NCBI RefSeq assembly: GCF_035918155.1
Contig: NZ_CP109328.1
Coordinates: 372,001-436,000 of the forward strand
Direction of reading: 5' to 3'
DNA from: Streptomyces sp. NBC_01591
GTDB lineage: Bacteria > Actinomycetota > Actinomycetes > Streptomycetales > Streptomycetaceae
Length of the DNA: 64,000 nt
Under the pieces are notes generated by a model. That model searched no databases. It was not told where the DNA came from and saw nothing but the letters and a program-made list of their open reading frames with translations. This document shows positions 8,069 to 16,609 of this stretch, piece by piece. Within the stretch, counting starts at the first letter, position 1. Each line of letters starts with the position of its first letter. Both the position numbers and the translations under genes were made by a program.

Positions 8069-8632
8069 ATGAAGATTGTTGTTCATGACACGGCGTCCGC
8101 CATGGCCGAACTCTTCCGGCGCCCGTTGGAGGAACAGCCCGATGCCCTGCGGGAAATGCTCGGCCCGCTGCAGAACGTGATGTCCACGGTGGGCGATCTG
8201 GACACGTACCGGATGCACACGATGGGCAATGGCTTCCGGATCGACCGTGAGGACCCGCGCTACCCGACAGCCCTGCGGCAGCTGCGCAACGCGGGAGTGC
8301 GGGACCGGATCGAGGACTGCCTCGGCGCCGCGTGGGAGCGGCTGAGCGGTGCGGTGCCCGGGACCAGGAGCGCCGGGACCGTGCACGTCGTCCTGGTGCT
8401 CGGCAACCCCGACGACGACCTCCTGACTGTCCGCAACGCCGGGTACCTCGGCATGGGCGGAATCCCGGGGGCGATCCAGCTGACGATATGGCCCACCGGG
8501 ACCAGCCTGGCCAAGACCGGCTACGCCGCCGCGCACGAGCTCGGAGTCCGCGAGGTGGGAGTGATCGCGTTTCCGTCCTCGGGCCGACAGGTGCCCGGAG
8601 CCGTTCAGTCCACGGGAACCAGCGTGAGGTAG
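8069..8632 (+). pseudogene. Truncated DUF2268 putative zinc protease
   Basis: 187 codons from ATG 8069. The N-terminal two thirds follow the DUF2268 pattern, ending in the block IQLTIWPTGTSLAKTGYAAAHEL. Intact family members continue from this HE into the HEXXH-type zinc site and about 80-100 further residues. Here the reading frame instead runs GVREVGVIAFPSS into unrelated sequence and stops at 8630-8632. The second metal ligand and the rest of the domain are missing, so the protein should be inactive as a protease. The 3-prime end overlaps the methyltransferase gene on the other strand (8605-8632), which marks the recombination joint. The intact upstream MerR-type promoter suggests the truncation is recent. 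Confidence 0.7.
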
Positions 8633-9369
8633 GCCATCCCGAGCACTCCCCGGTAGCCACGCAGCCAGCTCGACCGGTGCCGGTCGACGCGCTCGCGCGT
8701 CTCCTGCGCCAGCGGGTGGTCCGGGTGAGCGGCCAGCCACTCCTCCACGTCCGACTGATAGCCGGACTCGAAGTCCTCCCACTCGTCCTCGCCGGCCGTC
8801 TCGATCCAGACGGGCCGGAACCCGGCGGACACCGCGAGGTCGACCAGTCCGGCCAGATCGTGGTACTCGTCGGCACGGGCGTCCGGCCACATCGCGGCCA
8901 GTTCGGCGGAGGTGGGGGAGCGCTGCCAGAAGCCCTCGGAGAGAAGGACCCGCCCTCCGGGCGCGACGAGCCGCCGCAGCGCACGCAGTGCGTCGGCGCT
9001 GTGTCCGGGCGGTTCCGCGTCACTGAGGGCGTGACTGGCCCCGAGACACAGGACGAGATCGGCGGGCCCGTGCGACGTTCCCCCGGCGGCCCCCTCGACG
9101 AACTCCACGCGTCCGGCCAGCGCACGGGCCTCGGCATTCGCGCGTCCCCTGGCGAGGTCCTCGCCGTTGAGGTCGATGCCGATCCCGGTCGCCTGCGGCA
9201 CCGCGTCGAGGACGCGGAGCATCAACTCCCCCCAGCCACAACCGATGTCCAGCACCCGCGCGGGGGCGGCCCGGCCGAGTCTGTCGACGATCCGCGCGGC
9301 GCGCGCCTCGGAGAGCGGACCGAGAAAAGTGAGTCGGGTCAGGCGCGGCGGAAGATCGGTTTCAGTCAT
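8605..9369 (-). CDS. Class I SAM-dependent methyltransferase
   Basis: 254 aa from the ATG at 9369 (MTETDLPP); the longer upstream frame is not used because it lacks family similarity. Motif I is VLDIGCGWGE near residue 44, and the acidic residue after it, GIDLNGED, holds the ribose of SAM. LVLCLGASHAL near 114 and VAPGGRVLLSEGFW are the motif IV and post-IV blocks. The C-terminal part has an acidic, aromatic region as in small-molecule methyltransferases. Substrate unknown. Tail-to-tail overlap with the truncated DUF2268 gene. Confidence 0.8.
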   Translation of the reverse strand: MTETDLPPRLTRLTFLGPLSEARAARIVDRLGRAAPARVLDIGCGWGELMLRVLDAVPQATGIGIDLNGEDLARGRANAEARALAGRVEFVEGAAGGTSHGPADLVLCLGASHALSDAEPPGHSADALRALRRLVAPGGRVLLSEGFWQRSPTSAELAAMWPDARADEYHDLAGLVDLAVSAGFRPVWIETAGEDEWEDFESGYQSDVEEWLAAHPDHPLAQETRERVDRHRSSWLRGYRGVLGMAYLTLVPVD

Positions 9370-9437
9370 GTGGCGCACGCTAACGCCGACGGGCCCGCCA
9401 CGGACACCGAGTTTCGCTCCTGCCGCGCCGGATCCGG

Positions 9438-9836
9438 TCACAGCCGACAGGGCCACACACCGACGCTCCCCCGTCCGACACGGACCTCGACCCACGTCGC
9501 GTCGGCACCGTCCGGCGGTGGAGGAACAGCGAGTTCGAACAGGAGCGGCGCACCGCCCACATCCAGCAGCGCCATGCCGTCCCCGGTGAGGATCAGCCGC
9601 CCCCGGAAGACGACGCGGTCGCCGTCCTCCCGGAGCCCGGGCGTGGCAGAAGCGGCCGGCCAGGTGTTCTCCGCCCAGGCGATGTCCTCGTCGACGGTCC
9701 ACTCGACATGGTGCTCGCGGCCCACTTCCTCGGGGGTGCCGTGCCAGAGCACCACAGCGGTGCCCACCGCGGAGCGCACCCGGACCGTTGCGGGCCCCGA
9801 CGGGACCTGCCCCACCGCCTCTGTCCGGACCAACAT
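9438..9836 (-). CDS. Small hypothetical protein
   Basis: 132 aa from the ATG at 9836 (MLVRTEAVGQV). The composition is soluble and beta-rich (RVVFRGRLILTGDGMALLDVGG). I recognise no domain. Coding is supported by a regular GC-rich third position, a sensible start and no overlap with other genes. It sits between the methyltransferase and a zone of gene fragments. Confidence 0.5.
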   Translation of the reverse strand: MLVRTEAVGQVPSGPATVRVRSAVGTAVVLWHGTPEEVGREHHVEWTVDEDIAWAENTWPAASATPGLREDGDRVVFRGRLILTGDGMALLDVGGAPLLFELAVPPPPDGADATWVEVRVGRGSVGVWPCRL

Positions 9837-9887
9837 CCCGCCATCATCCGCGACTTCACTGCGCAACCGGACACCGACCTCGGCCCA

Positions 9888-9977
9888 TTACGCCGGATCG
9901 TCGCGCACGAGCCGATTCAGGACCCTGTCGAGCCGGGCCTTCCGGGTCTCGGGGGTGAGCGCGGAACTGTCCCGGAG
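9888..9977 (-). pseudogene. Fragment of an unidentified gene (C-terminal end)
   Basis: Thirty codons in one frame (…LTPETRKARLDRVLNRLVRDDPA, stop at 9888-9890) read like the helical C-terminus of a protein but have no start or upstream body. The match stops where the HxlR fragment begins on the other strand, suggesting two broken genes joined head to head. Parent family not identified. Confidence 0.3.
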
Positions 9978-9981
9978 GCTG

Positions 9982-10203
9982 GTGAGCGTCAGCCAGAAGA
10001 TGCTCACCCAGAGCCTGCGCAATCTCGAACGGGACGGTCTCCTCACCCGGACCGTCACGCCGTCGGTGCCGGTCCGGGTCGACTACGCCCTCACCCCCCT
10101 CGGGGATAGCCTGGTGCCGGTGATGCAGGCGATCAAGGCGTGGGCGGAAGAGAACATGGACGAGGTCCTGGCCGCCCGGTCCGGCTACGACGCGACGGCC
10201 TGA
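9982..10203 (+). pseudogene. Truncated HxlR-family transcriptional regulator
   Basis: 73 codons with the C-terminal half of an HxlR winged-helix: VSQKMLTQSLRNLERDGLLTR (recognition helix region), VPVRVDYALTPLG (wing) and the final helix AIKAWAEENMDEVLAAR. A full HxlR protein has about 110-130 aa, and the first two helices with the conserved N-terminal Cys are missing. No start with a convincing RBS is present. A non-functional remnant. Confidence 0.7.
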
Positions 10204-10211
10204 CGGGGCCA

Positions 10212-10245
10212 GGGCCTGTCCGGCCCTGATCCGCCGGACAGGCCC
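10212..10245. terminator. Hairpin element, convergent terminator (copy 1 of a dispersed element)
   Basis: Perfect 12-bp stem GGGCCTGTCCGG / CCGGACAGGCCC with a 10-nt loop, 8 nt after the HxlR fragment stop and between convergent genes. Nearly the same hairpin, including the loop core CCTGATCC, recurs at 55314-55353, with a half copy at 22280-22292. Confidence 0.65.
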
Positions 10246-10272
10246 CGGCGACGTGGACCGTTGTCTGTCCCG

Positions 10273-11046
10273 TCAGGCGTCCCGTCGGCGCAGGACCAGG
10301 TAGCCGCCGATCAGGGCGGCGGCCGTCCAGGCCAGCAGGATGGCGAGAGCCGCCCCCGATCCGTAACCGGGTCCGTAGCGCCCGTCGCTGGACGGCCCGG
10401 CGATGTGCATCAGTTCCAGGCCGGCCTGGTCGGGCAGGTACTGCAGGACGGGCTTCAGGGCGGGGATATTGCCGAGCCCCTGGGAGCCGAGGAACAGCAG
10501 CGGGAGCAGGATGCCCATCGAGATCGCCGAACTGCGCACGACGGTCGTGATCCCCATGGAGAAGGCGCAGATCAGGGTCAGGTAGACGACGGCCCCGGCG
10601 AGCGCGGCCGGGACTCCGTCCGCGGTGAGATCGGTGCCGTACGGGCCGAGCGCCGCCTGTGCCGCGACGAACGTGACGAGGACGATCACCGCCGAGGCGG
10701 CGAGGGCGGTCAGGGTGCCGGCCAGCACCTTGCCGCTGTAGAGCAGACCGCGTCCCGGCACCGCGGTCAGCGAGGTCCGGATCGAACCGGACGAGTACTC
10801 GGCACCGACGAGCAGGGCGCCGAGCACGACGAGGGCGAGCTGCCCGAGGGTCACGCTGTACAGGGCGGCGACCAGCGGATCGAAGTTGACGACGTGCTCG
10901 ATGTTGTTGCGCCAGTTGAACGCGACGAGCGTGCCGATGCCGGTGCTGAGCACGAAGGCCAGCAGCAGGGTGAAACCGGTCGAGCGCACGGTCCACACCT
11001 TGGTCCATTCGGCGGCGAGAACCGCCCGGGGCGAGTTGCTGGTCAT
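10273..11046 (-). CDS. ABC transporter permease (ABC-2 type)
   Basis: 257 aa from ATG 11046. Six hydrophobic segments are visible, starting with VRSTGFTLLLAFVLSTGIGTLVAF and including LGQLALVVLGALLVGAEYSSGSIRTSLTAVPGRG, the loop typical of NatB/BcrB-like ABC-2 permeases. It ends VLRRRDA. It forms an exporter with the ATPase upstream, whose stop overlaps its start by 4 nt. The two-component system diverging at 12143 suggests regulation in response to an antibiotic or envelope stress. Confidence 0.85.
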   Translation of the reverse strand: MTSNSPRAVLAAEWTKVWTVRSTGFTLLLAFVLSTGIGTLVAFNWRNNIEHVVNFDPLVAALYSVTLGQLALVVLGALLVGAEYSSGSIRTSLTAVPGRGLLYSGKVLAGTLTALAASAVIVLVTFVAAQAALGPYGTDLTADGVPAALAGAVVYLTLICAFSMGITTVVRSSAISMGILLPLLFLGSQGLGNIPALKPVLQYLPDQAGLELMHIAGPSSDGRYGPGYGSGAALAILLAWTAAALIGGYLVLRRRDA

Positions 11047-11963
11047 CGCTGTGCTTCCCCCGGCTGTTCCGCCCGGTACTCGACCGCGTCGGCGGTCAGC
11101 CGCATGAACGCCTCTTCCAGCGACGCGTGGCTCCGTGTCACCTCGTGCACCGGCACCGCGTGGGCCGCGACGAGTTCGCCGATCCGCTCGGGGCCGGCGG
11201 CCGCACTCAGGCTCCCGTCCGCGCAGTCGGTGACCTCGATCCCCGCGCCGGCCAGCACGTCGCGCAGCCGCTGCGGTTCCGGTGTGCGCACCCGCACCCC
11301 CGCTTCCGTGTGCTTGTCGATGAACGCGGTCATGCCGGTGTCCGCGAGGAGCCGGCCGCGGCCGATCACGACCAGGTGATCGACGGTGAGCGCCGCCTCG
11401 CTCATCAGGTGACTGGAGATCAGGACGGTGCGCCCCTCGGCCGCCAGGTCCCGCAGGAGGCGCCGGATCCACAGGACGCCCTCCGGATCGAGCCCGTTGA
11501 CCGGCTCGTCGAGCACCAGGACGGCCGGTTCGCCGAGCAACGCCGCGGCGATTCCCAGCCGTTGGCCCATGCCCAGCGAGAACGTCCCCGTCCGCCGGCG
11601 CGCGGCGCCCGCCAGCCCGGCCAGCTCGATCACCTCATGCACGCGGCGTGCCGGGATCCGGTTGCTCCGGGCCAGGCACCGCAGATGGTTCAGCGCGGTC
11701 CGGCCGGGGTGCACGGCCCCGGCGTCGAGCAGAGCGCCCACCGTACGCAGCGGATCGCGCAGTTGTCGGTACGGTGCGCCGTTGATCCGCACCTCGCCGG
11801 CGGTCGGCCGGTCCAGGCCCAGCATCATGCGCATCGTGGTGGACTTTCCGGCGCCGTTGGGGCCCAGGAACCCGGTCACCAGGCCGGGCCGTACCCGGAA
11901 GCTGAGCCCGTCCACCGCCGTGGTGTTCCCGTAACGCTTGGTCAGGTCGGTCACTTCGATCAT
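11043..11963 (-). CDS. ABC transporter ATP-binding protein
   Basis: 306 aa from ATG 11963. Walker A GPNGAGKST near residue 40, signature FSLGMGQRL near 135, Walker B VLVLDEPVNGLD near 157 and the H-loop ISSHL near 190. The roughly 85-residue C-terminal extension is typical of BcrA/NatA-type drug or bacitracin exporters. Couples ATP hydrolysis to transport with the permease encoded immediately downstream. Confidence 0.9.
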   Translation of the reverse strand: MIEVTDLTKRYGNTTAVDGLSFRVRPGLVTGFLGPNGAGKSTTMRMMLGLDRPTAGEVRINGAPYRQLRDPLRTVGALLDAGAVHPGRTALNHLRCLARSNRIPARRVHEVIELAGLAGAARRRTGTFSLGMGQRLGIAAALLGEPAVLVLDEPVNGLDPEGVLWIRRLLRDLAAEGRTVLISSHLMSEAALTVDHLVVIGRGRLLADTGMTAFIDKHTEAGVRVRTPEPQRLRDVLAGAGIEVTDCADGSLSAAAGPERIGELVAAHAVPVHEVTRSHASLEEAFMRLTADAVEYRAEQPGEAQR

Positions 11964-12142
11964 GTCGGCGATGGTCCGGGACGAGAGGCCCCCGCCGCAT
12001 CCGGCCCGGGGCCGACCGCCGTTCCTCCACCCACGGGTGGAGGCGGGCCGGCACAGGAGCCCGTGCCTCCGACCCCGGGGGGAGCGCAAGGTTCAACTCC
12101 CGGACGGAGGTGGCGCGCCGTACGCCTGGATAGGGTCGAGCG

Positions 12143-13351
12143 GTGCGAGCAGGTACTACTGAGGTGGACCCGGACGACCATCCGATCCTGGCCCGGCGGC
12201 TGAGCCGACGCCAACACATCGCCCTGGACTGCGCGTTCGTGTTCGTTTACGCGGCCGCGCTGTTGCTGACCGGCTCGACAGCCGACGCGCCGTCGTCCAC
12301 GGCACCCTCCCCGGCGCCGGTGCCGTGGGAGCGGCTCGTGCTCATCGCCGCGGCCACCGTGCCCGTCGCCGTACGGCGGATCTGGCCGTTGCCCGTGTTC
12401 GTGGCCGTGCTGGCGGTGACCGTCGTCGCCGTCGTACGGGACGCCACCTGGGACCCGTTCCTGGCGGCGGCGTTCGCCATGTACACCGTCGCCCTCACGG
12501 TGCCGTCGCACCGTTGGTGGCAGCGATGGCTGCCCGGACTGGCGCTGGCGGCCCTGGCCCTGGCCGGTGCCGCCGGAGCGACGCACGCGGGCGATGCGTA
12601 CTGGTGGCGTGGTGGTCCGGGGCTGCTGCTGCTCGGCTTCACCGCGCTGCTCGGCGCCTGGCAGCTGGGGCGGGCCGCGCGGCAGCGGCGCGCGTTCGCC
12701 ATCCGGGCGGCGGAGCAGATCGCGCAGCGAGCCGTCACGGAGGAACGCCTGCGGGTCGCCCGCGAACTGCACGACGTCGTCACCCACAGCATGGGCCTGA
12801 TCGCGGTCAAGGCCGGTGTCGCCAACCACGTGCTGCACGTCAGACCGCAGGAGGCGCACGACGCGTTGCAGGTCATCGAACGCACGAGCCGCACCGCGCT
12901 GAACGACATGCGCCGGATGCTCGGTGTGCTGCGCACCCCCGAGGGCGAGCGGCAGCCGGCCTCCCTCGGCCCGGTTCCCGGTGCCGTCGCACTTCCCGAA
13001 CTCGTCGGGCAGGCCGGTGCGCAGCTGACGATGCGCGGAGTCGAGAACCTGCCCGACGGAGTCGCGCTGGCCGTCTACCGGATAGTCCAGGAGGCGCTCA
13101 CCAACGTCGCCAAGCACGCCGGCCCGGACTCCCGTTGCCGGGTGGAGGTCGCCGCGAACGGCCGCGACGTCCGGATCGACATCACCGACGACGGCGGCGG
13201 CCGGGCGCCCCTGACGAAGACGACCGGCGGCCATGGCATCGTCGGCATGCGCGAACGCGTCGCCATGTACGGCGGCACCCTCACCACCGGACCGCGTCCG
13301 GAGGGCGGCTTCGCGGTGCACGCGTCCCTGCCCTACGAGGAGAGCACATGA
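12143..13351 (+). CDS. Sensor histidine kinase (NarL/HisKA_3 type)
   Basis: 402 aa, GTG start. The N-terminal half carries about five membrane segments and no large extracellular domain, so the stimulus is probably sensed within the membrane or through the ABC transporter. The phospho-acceptor block RVARELHDVVTHSMG contains the histidine near residue 212. The ATPase has ALTNVAKHA (N box) and ITDDGGG (G box). It overlaps the response regulator by 4 nt and diverges from the ABC exporter at 11963, a common regulatory arrangement. Confidence 0.88.
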   Translation: MRAGTTEVDPDDHPILARRLSRRQHIALDCAFVFVYAAALLLTGSTADAPSSTAPSPAPVPWERLVLIAAATVPVAVRRIWPLPVFVAVLAVTVVAVVRDATWDPFLAAAFAMYTVALTVPSHRWWQRWLPGLALAALALAGAAGATHAGDAYWWRGGPGLLLLGFTALLGAWQLGRAARQRRAFAIRAAEQIAQRAVTEERLRVARELHDVVTHSMGLIAVKAGVANHVLHVRPQEAHDALQVIERTSRTALNDMRRMLGVLRTPEGERQPASLGPVPGAVALPELVGQAGAQLTMRGVENLPDGVALAVYRIVQEALTNVAKHAGPDSRCRVEVAANGRDVRIDITDDGGGRAPLTKTTGGHGIVGMRERVAMYGGTLTTGPRPEGGFAVHASLPYEEST

Positions 13352-14067
13352 CCCGGCCCGCCGACCCGCCCGCCGATCCGTCAGGCGATCCCGTCCGGGT
13401 CCTGATCGCGGACGACCAGGCGCTGCTGCGCGGCAGCCTCCGGGTGCTCGTCGATGCCGAACCCGGCCTGGTGACCACGTCGGAGGCGGCGAACGGGGCG
13501 GAGGCGGTGCGCTGCGCCCGGCAGGATCCGCCGGACGTGGTCCTGATGGACGTACGGATGCCCGGGATGGACGGCATCGAGGCGACCCGGCAGATCTGCG
13601 GTTCTCCCGGTACCGCGCACGTCAAGGTGCTGATGCTGACGATGTTCGACCTGGACGAGTACGTCTACGCCGCGCTGCGGGCCGGCGCCAGCGGCTTCCT
13701 GCTCAAGGACACGCCGCCCGGCGAACTGATCGCGGCGATACGGGTCGTCGCCGGAGGCGATGCGCTGCTGGCACCGGCCGTGACGCGGCGCCTGATCGCG
13801 GAGTTCGCCCATCGCCCACAGCCCTCGCAACCACTGCCACACAGCCTGGACGGTGTGACCGAGCGCGAGCGCGAGGTCCTCACCCTCATCGCCCGCGGCC
13901 TGTCCAACACCGAGATCGCCGAACGGCTGTACCTCGGCATCGCCACCGTGAAGACCCACGTCGGCCATCTGCTCACCAAGCTCGACTGCCGCGACCGCGC
14001 CCAGTTGGTGATCGTCGCGTACGAGAGCGGCCTGGTCACGGCGGTACGGCCCCCGATCGGTCCCTGA
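13348..14067 (+). CDS. LuxR-type response regulator
   Basis: 239 aa, ATG overlapping the kinase stop. The receiver domain begins VRVLIADDQALLR and has the phosphorylated aspartate in VLMDVRMPGMDG near residue 67. A threonine/lysine signalling pair follows (LMLTMF, LLKDTP). The C-terminal LuxR/FixJ HTH is LTEREREVLTLIARGLSNTEIAERL. It should control the neighbouring ABC exporter promoter in the 11964-12142 interval. Confidence 0.92.
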   Translation: MTRPADPPADPSGDPVRVLIADDQALLRGSLRVLVDAEPGLVTTSEAANGAEAVRCARQDPPDVVLMDVRMPGMDGIEATRQICGSPGTAHVKVLMLTMFDLDEYVYAALRAGASGFLLKDTPPGELIAAIRVVAGGDALLAPAVTRRLIAEFAHRPQPSQPLPHSLDGVTEREREVLTLIARGLSNTEIAERLYLGIATVKTHVGHLLTKLDCRDRAQLVIVAYESGLVTAVRPPIGP

Positions 14068-14084
14068 AGACCGCCTTCCGGCAC

Positions 14085-14315
14085 CGTGGCCGGAGGCCTC
14101 ACCCCGTCGCGGGGCGCAGTTCGTGTAGATGCCGTGGGCATGGACCTGGTCGAACTAGCGGGCAGCCAGCCCTGCCGGACGATCACCATGTGCCCGCTCC
14201 CGGCGCTCCAGCTCCGGCAGGGGACAACGCACCCCGACGAGGACGACGTCCCGAGGGGGAAACAGGGCCAGGCAGTCCTGGAGGCGCCACGGCTCGACAG
14301 TAGGGCCCGGGAATG
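14085..14315 (-). pseudogene. Remnant of a chloramphenicol-phosphotransferase-like gene
   Basis: One minus-strand frame reads VEPWRLQDCLALF, then VVLVGVRCPLPELERRE, GDRPAGLAAR, stop, FDQVHAHGIYT. This is the conserved C-terminal half of the CPT-like P-loop phosphotransferase family (V-G-V-R-C-P-L-x-E-L-x-R-R-E and VHAHG-Y). An in-frame TAG (complement of 14155-14157) interrupts it, and the N-terminal kinase domain with the P-loop is absent. The joint falls next to the GntR-TetR regulator gene. Confidence 0.65.
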
Positions 14316-14317
14316 AT

Positions 14318-15319
14318 CTACGGGGCGGCCTTCCGGCCCTCGATGATGGGTGTCAGGCCGTCGAGGAGCGCCTTGAGGCCGAGCTCGAAGAGGGCGTCGA
14401 GCCGCAGGTCGTAGCCGTCGCCGAAGGATCCGACGATTTTGGCGAAGGCGGGGAAGCGGCCGGATTCCGCCAGCCCCTGGAGGGTCGGGGCGCGGCTGTC
14501 CATCCACTGGTCGTCCGACTGGCCCGTGGCGGCTTCGGCCTGCGCCTCACGTTCCAGGTGCACCGCCAGGCCGTGGGTGTGGCTGTAGATCAGTACGTGG
14601 ATGTCGAACAGCGTGGTGGGGGCGAGGCCGTGGCCGTCGAGGGCGCTCAGCACCCATTCGCCGTGGACCATGAGGTTGGGTACGAGCAACGGGCGGGTGA
14701 CTGGCCCGAGTTGGGCCAGCCACGGGTGCCTGCGGTACAGGGTCCAGAGGGTCCGGACCCCCAGCTCGACGCGGGGGCGCCACCCTTCGGGTGCGTCGGC
14801 GGGGTAGGACTCCTCGCCGAACGCGGTATCGGCCATGAGCAGGACGAGGTCGTCCTTGCTGGGGACGTACCGGTAGGGCGACATGGCGGCGACACCGAGG
14901 CGGGCCGCGATGCCGCGCATGGAGAGTGCCGGCAGCCCTTCGGTATCGGCGATGGCCATTCCCGTGCGGACGATCCGGTCGAGGCTCAGCTCCCGCTCGG
15001 GGGCGGAGGGAGCGGAGGCGGAGGTCGGACCCCGGTCCGGAACCCGGTCCGGTGACGGGCTTCTGCGGGGTGCTGTGACGGGAGCGGTTCCGGCGACGAC
15101 GGTGCCTGTCCGGGGGCGGGTCTCGATGAGTCCCTCAAGGCGCAGAGTGGTCAGGGCCTTGGTGGCGGTGGCGAGCGCGACGCCCCACTCCCTGGCGATC
15201 TGACGGGTCGAGGGAACCCGGTCCCCGGCGGCGAGTTCACCGTCGGCGATGCGGCGGCGGATTCCGGCGGCGATGCGCAGATAGGGCGGCTCGGCGGGTG
15301 TCGCTGTGGGCTTCGTCAC
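14318..15319 (-). CDS. GntR-TetR hybrid transcriptional regulator
   Basis: 333 aa from ATG 15319. Residues about 12-80 form a GntR winged helix (RIADGELAAGDRVPSTRQIAREWGVALATATKALTTL), and a Pro/Ser-rich linker follows. Residues from about 115 form a second, TetR-type HTH (ALSMRGIAARLGVAAMSPYRYVPSKDDL) with a TetR_C ligand-binding domain behind it. Such two-headed repressors usually control a divergent oxygenase or efflux gene. Here the divergent gene is the monooxygenase at 15479, and two matching palindromes lie between them. Confidence 0.88.
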   Translation of the reverse strand: MTKPTATPAEPPYLRIAAGIRRRIADGELAAGDRVPSTRQIAREWGVALATATKALTTLRLEGLIETRPRTGTVVAGTAPVTAPRRSPSPDRVPDRGPTSASAPSAPERELSLDRIVRTGMAIADTEGLPALSMRGIAARLGVAAMSPYRYVPSKDDLVLLMADTAFGEESYPADAPEGWRPRVELGVRTLWTLYRRHPWLAQLGPVTRPLLVPNLMVHGEWVLSALDGHGLAPTTLFDIHVLIYSHTHGLAVHLEREAQAEAATGQSDDQWMDSRAPTLQGLAESGRFPAFAKIVGSFGDGYDLRLDALFELGLKALLDGLTPIIEGRKAAP

Positions 15320-15338
15320 GTCCTGCGGCCTTCCTGTT

Positions 15339-15399
15339 CTGTACTAGTGCAGAGGGTAGCAGCGAGAACGTTGGCTGGACGTCAACTGTTCTAGTACAG
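15339..15399. promoter_or_regulatory. Paired operator sites between the hybrid regulator and the monooxygenase
   Basis: Two 14-bp palindrome-like sites, CTGTACTAGTGCAG (15339-15352) and CTGTTCTAGTACAG (15386-15399), share the form CTGT-N-CTAG-NN-CAG. Their outer halves make a perfect 9-bp inverted repeat (CTGTACTAG / CTAGTACAG). Position between divergent starts makes them the likely binding sites of the GntR-TetR regulator. Confidence 0.65.
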
Positions 15400-15478
15400 C
15401 GGGGCTGTTATGCCAGTTGAAGAGGGTGCGCGTACGCCGTACGTTCAGATTGCGTACAGCGTACCGAAGGAGCCTTCC

Positions 15479-16594
15479 ATGCAGACCGTTCTCATCTCCG
15501 GCGGCGGAATCGCCGGGCCCGTGCTCGCCCACTGGCTGCACCGCCACGGCTTCGCGCCCACCGTCGTCGAACGCGCCCCAGGGCTGCGCCCCGGAGGCCA
15601 GGCCGTGGACATACGCGGGGTCGCCCTCGACGTCGTCGAGCGGATGGGCCTGCTGGAGCAGGCACGGAGCGTACGTACCCGGATGCGCGGCATGTCGGTC
15701 CTCGACCCCGAGGGTCACGAGATCGACCGCTCCACCGAGTCGACCTTCAGCAGCGGCCGGCTCGACAGCGACGACATCGAGCTGCTCCGCGAGGATCTGG
15801 TGCGGATGGTGCAGGAGCGCACGCACGCGGATGCCGAGTACCTCTTCGGCGACAGCATCGCAGCGCTCCAGGAGGACGAGGGCGAGGCCGGCGTGCGCGT
15901 CGACTTCGTCCACGGGGCGTCCCGCACCTTCGACCTCGTGATCGGGGCCGACGGCCTGCACTCGACCGTACGGCGTCTGGCGTTCGGCCCCGAGGAGCGG
16001 TTCGCCCATCACCTGGGCAGTTACCTCTCGGTGTTCAGCGCGGACAACTTCCTCGGGCTCGACGACTGGCAGGTGTGGCTGCGGGACGGGGAGGTGGGCT
16101 TCGGCATCATGCCGGTACGCGACAACACGGAGCTCAGGATCGCCTTCGGCTTCGAGTCCGGACCCCTCGCCCGCGAGCTGCGCGACAGCGGTGCCCTGCA
16201 GCAACTCGTCGTCGACAAGCTGGCGGCCCTGAGCTGGGAGGGGCCCCGTCTGGCCAAGGCCGCCGGGGACGCGCCCGACTTCTACTGCGACGCCATGGCC
16301 CAGATCCGGATGGACCACTGGTCGCGCGGCAGGGTGGCCCTGCTCGGAGACGCTGGCTACTGCCCCTCACCGCTCTCGGGTCAGGGCACCGGTCTGGCCC
16401 TCGTGGGCGCCCACGTGCTGGCCGACAGTCTGGCCCGGACGCCCGGCGACCACCGTGCCGCGTTCTCCCGCTACGAGCAGCGGATGCGCCCCTTTGTCAC
16501 CCTCAACCAGGCCCTGGCCGCCGAGAATTCCGGTGGGCCCGCCACCGAGTCATCCGTCGAACAAGCCAAGAACGCACTCTCACTGGACGACTGA
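15479..16594 (+). CDS. FAD-dependent monooxygenase (TetX/PHBH-like)
   Basis: 371 aa from ATG 15479, behind GAAGGAG. FAD-binding GGGIAGPVLAHWL near residue 8, the DG motif VIGADGLHSTVRR near 160, and the second FAD motif LLGDAGYCPSPLSGQGTGLAL near 285. The overall pattern matches class A flavoprotein hydroxylases of the TetX-like group, which hydroxylate aromatic or polyketide drugs using NAD(P)H and oxygen. Its regulator and operators suggest a ligand-inducible detoxification unit. Substrate unknown. Confidence 0.88.
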   Translation: MQTVLISGGGIAGPVLAHWLHRHGFAPTVVERAPGLRPGGQAVDIRGVALDVVERMGLLEQARSVRTRMRGMSVLDPEGHEIDRSTESTFSSGRLDSDDIELLREDLVRMVQERTHADAEYLFGDSIAALQEDEGEAGVRVDFVHGASRTFDLVIGADGLHSTVRRLAFGPEERFAHHLGSYLSVFSADNFLGLDDWQVWLRDGEVGFGIMPVRDNTELRIAFGFESGPLARELRDSGALQQLVVDKLAALSWEGPRLAKAAGDAPDFYCDAMAQIRMDHWSRGRVALLGDAGYCPSPLSGQGTGLALVGAHVLADSLARTPGDHRAAFSRYEQRMRPFVTLNQALAAENSGGPATESSVEQAKNALSLDD

Positions 16595-16609
16595 TTCGTA
16601 TACCAATGC

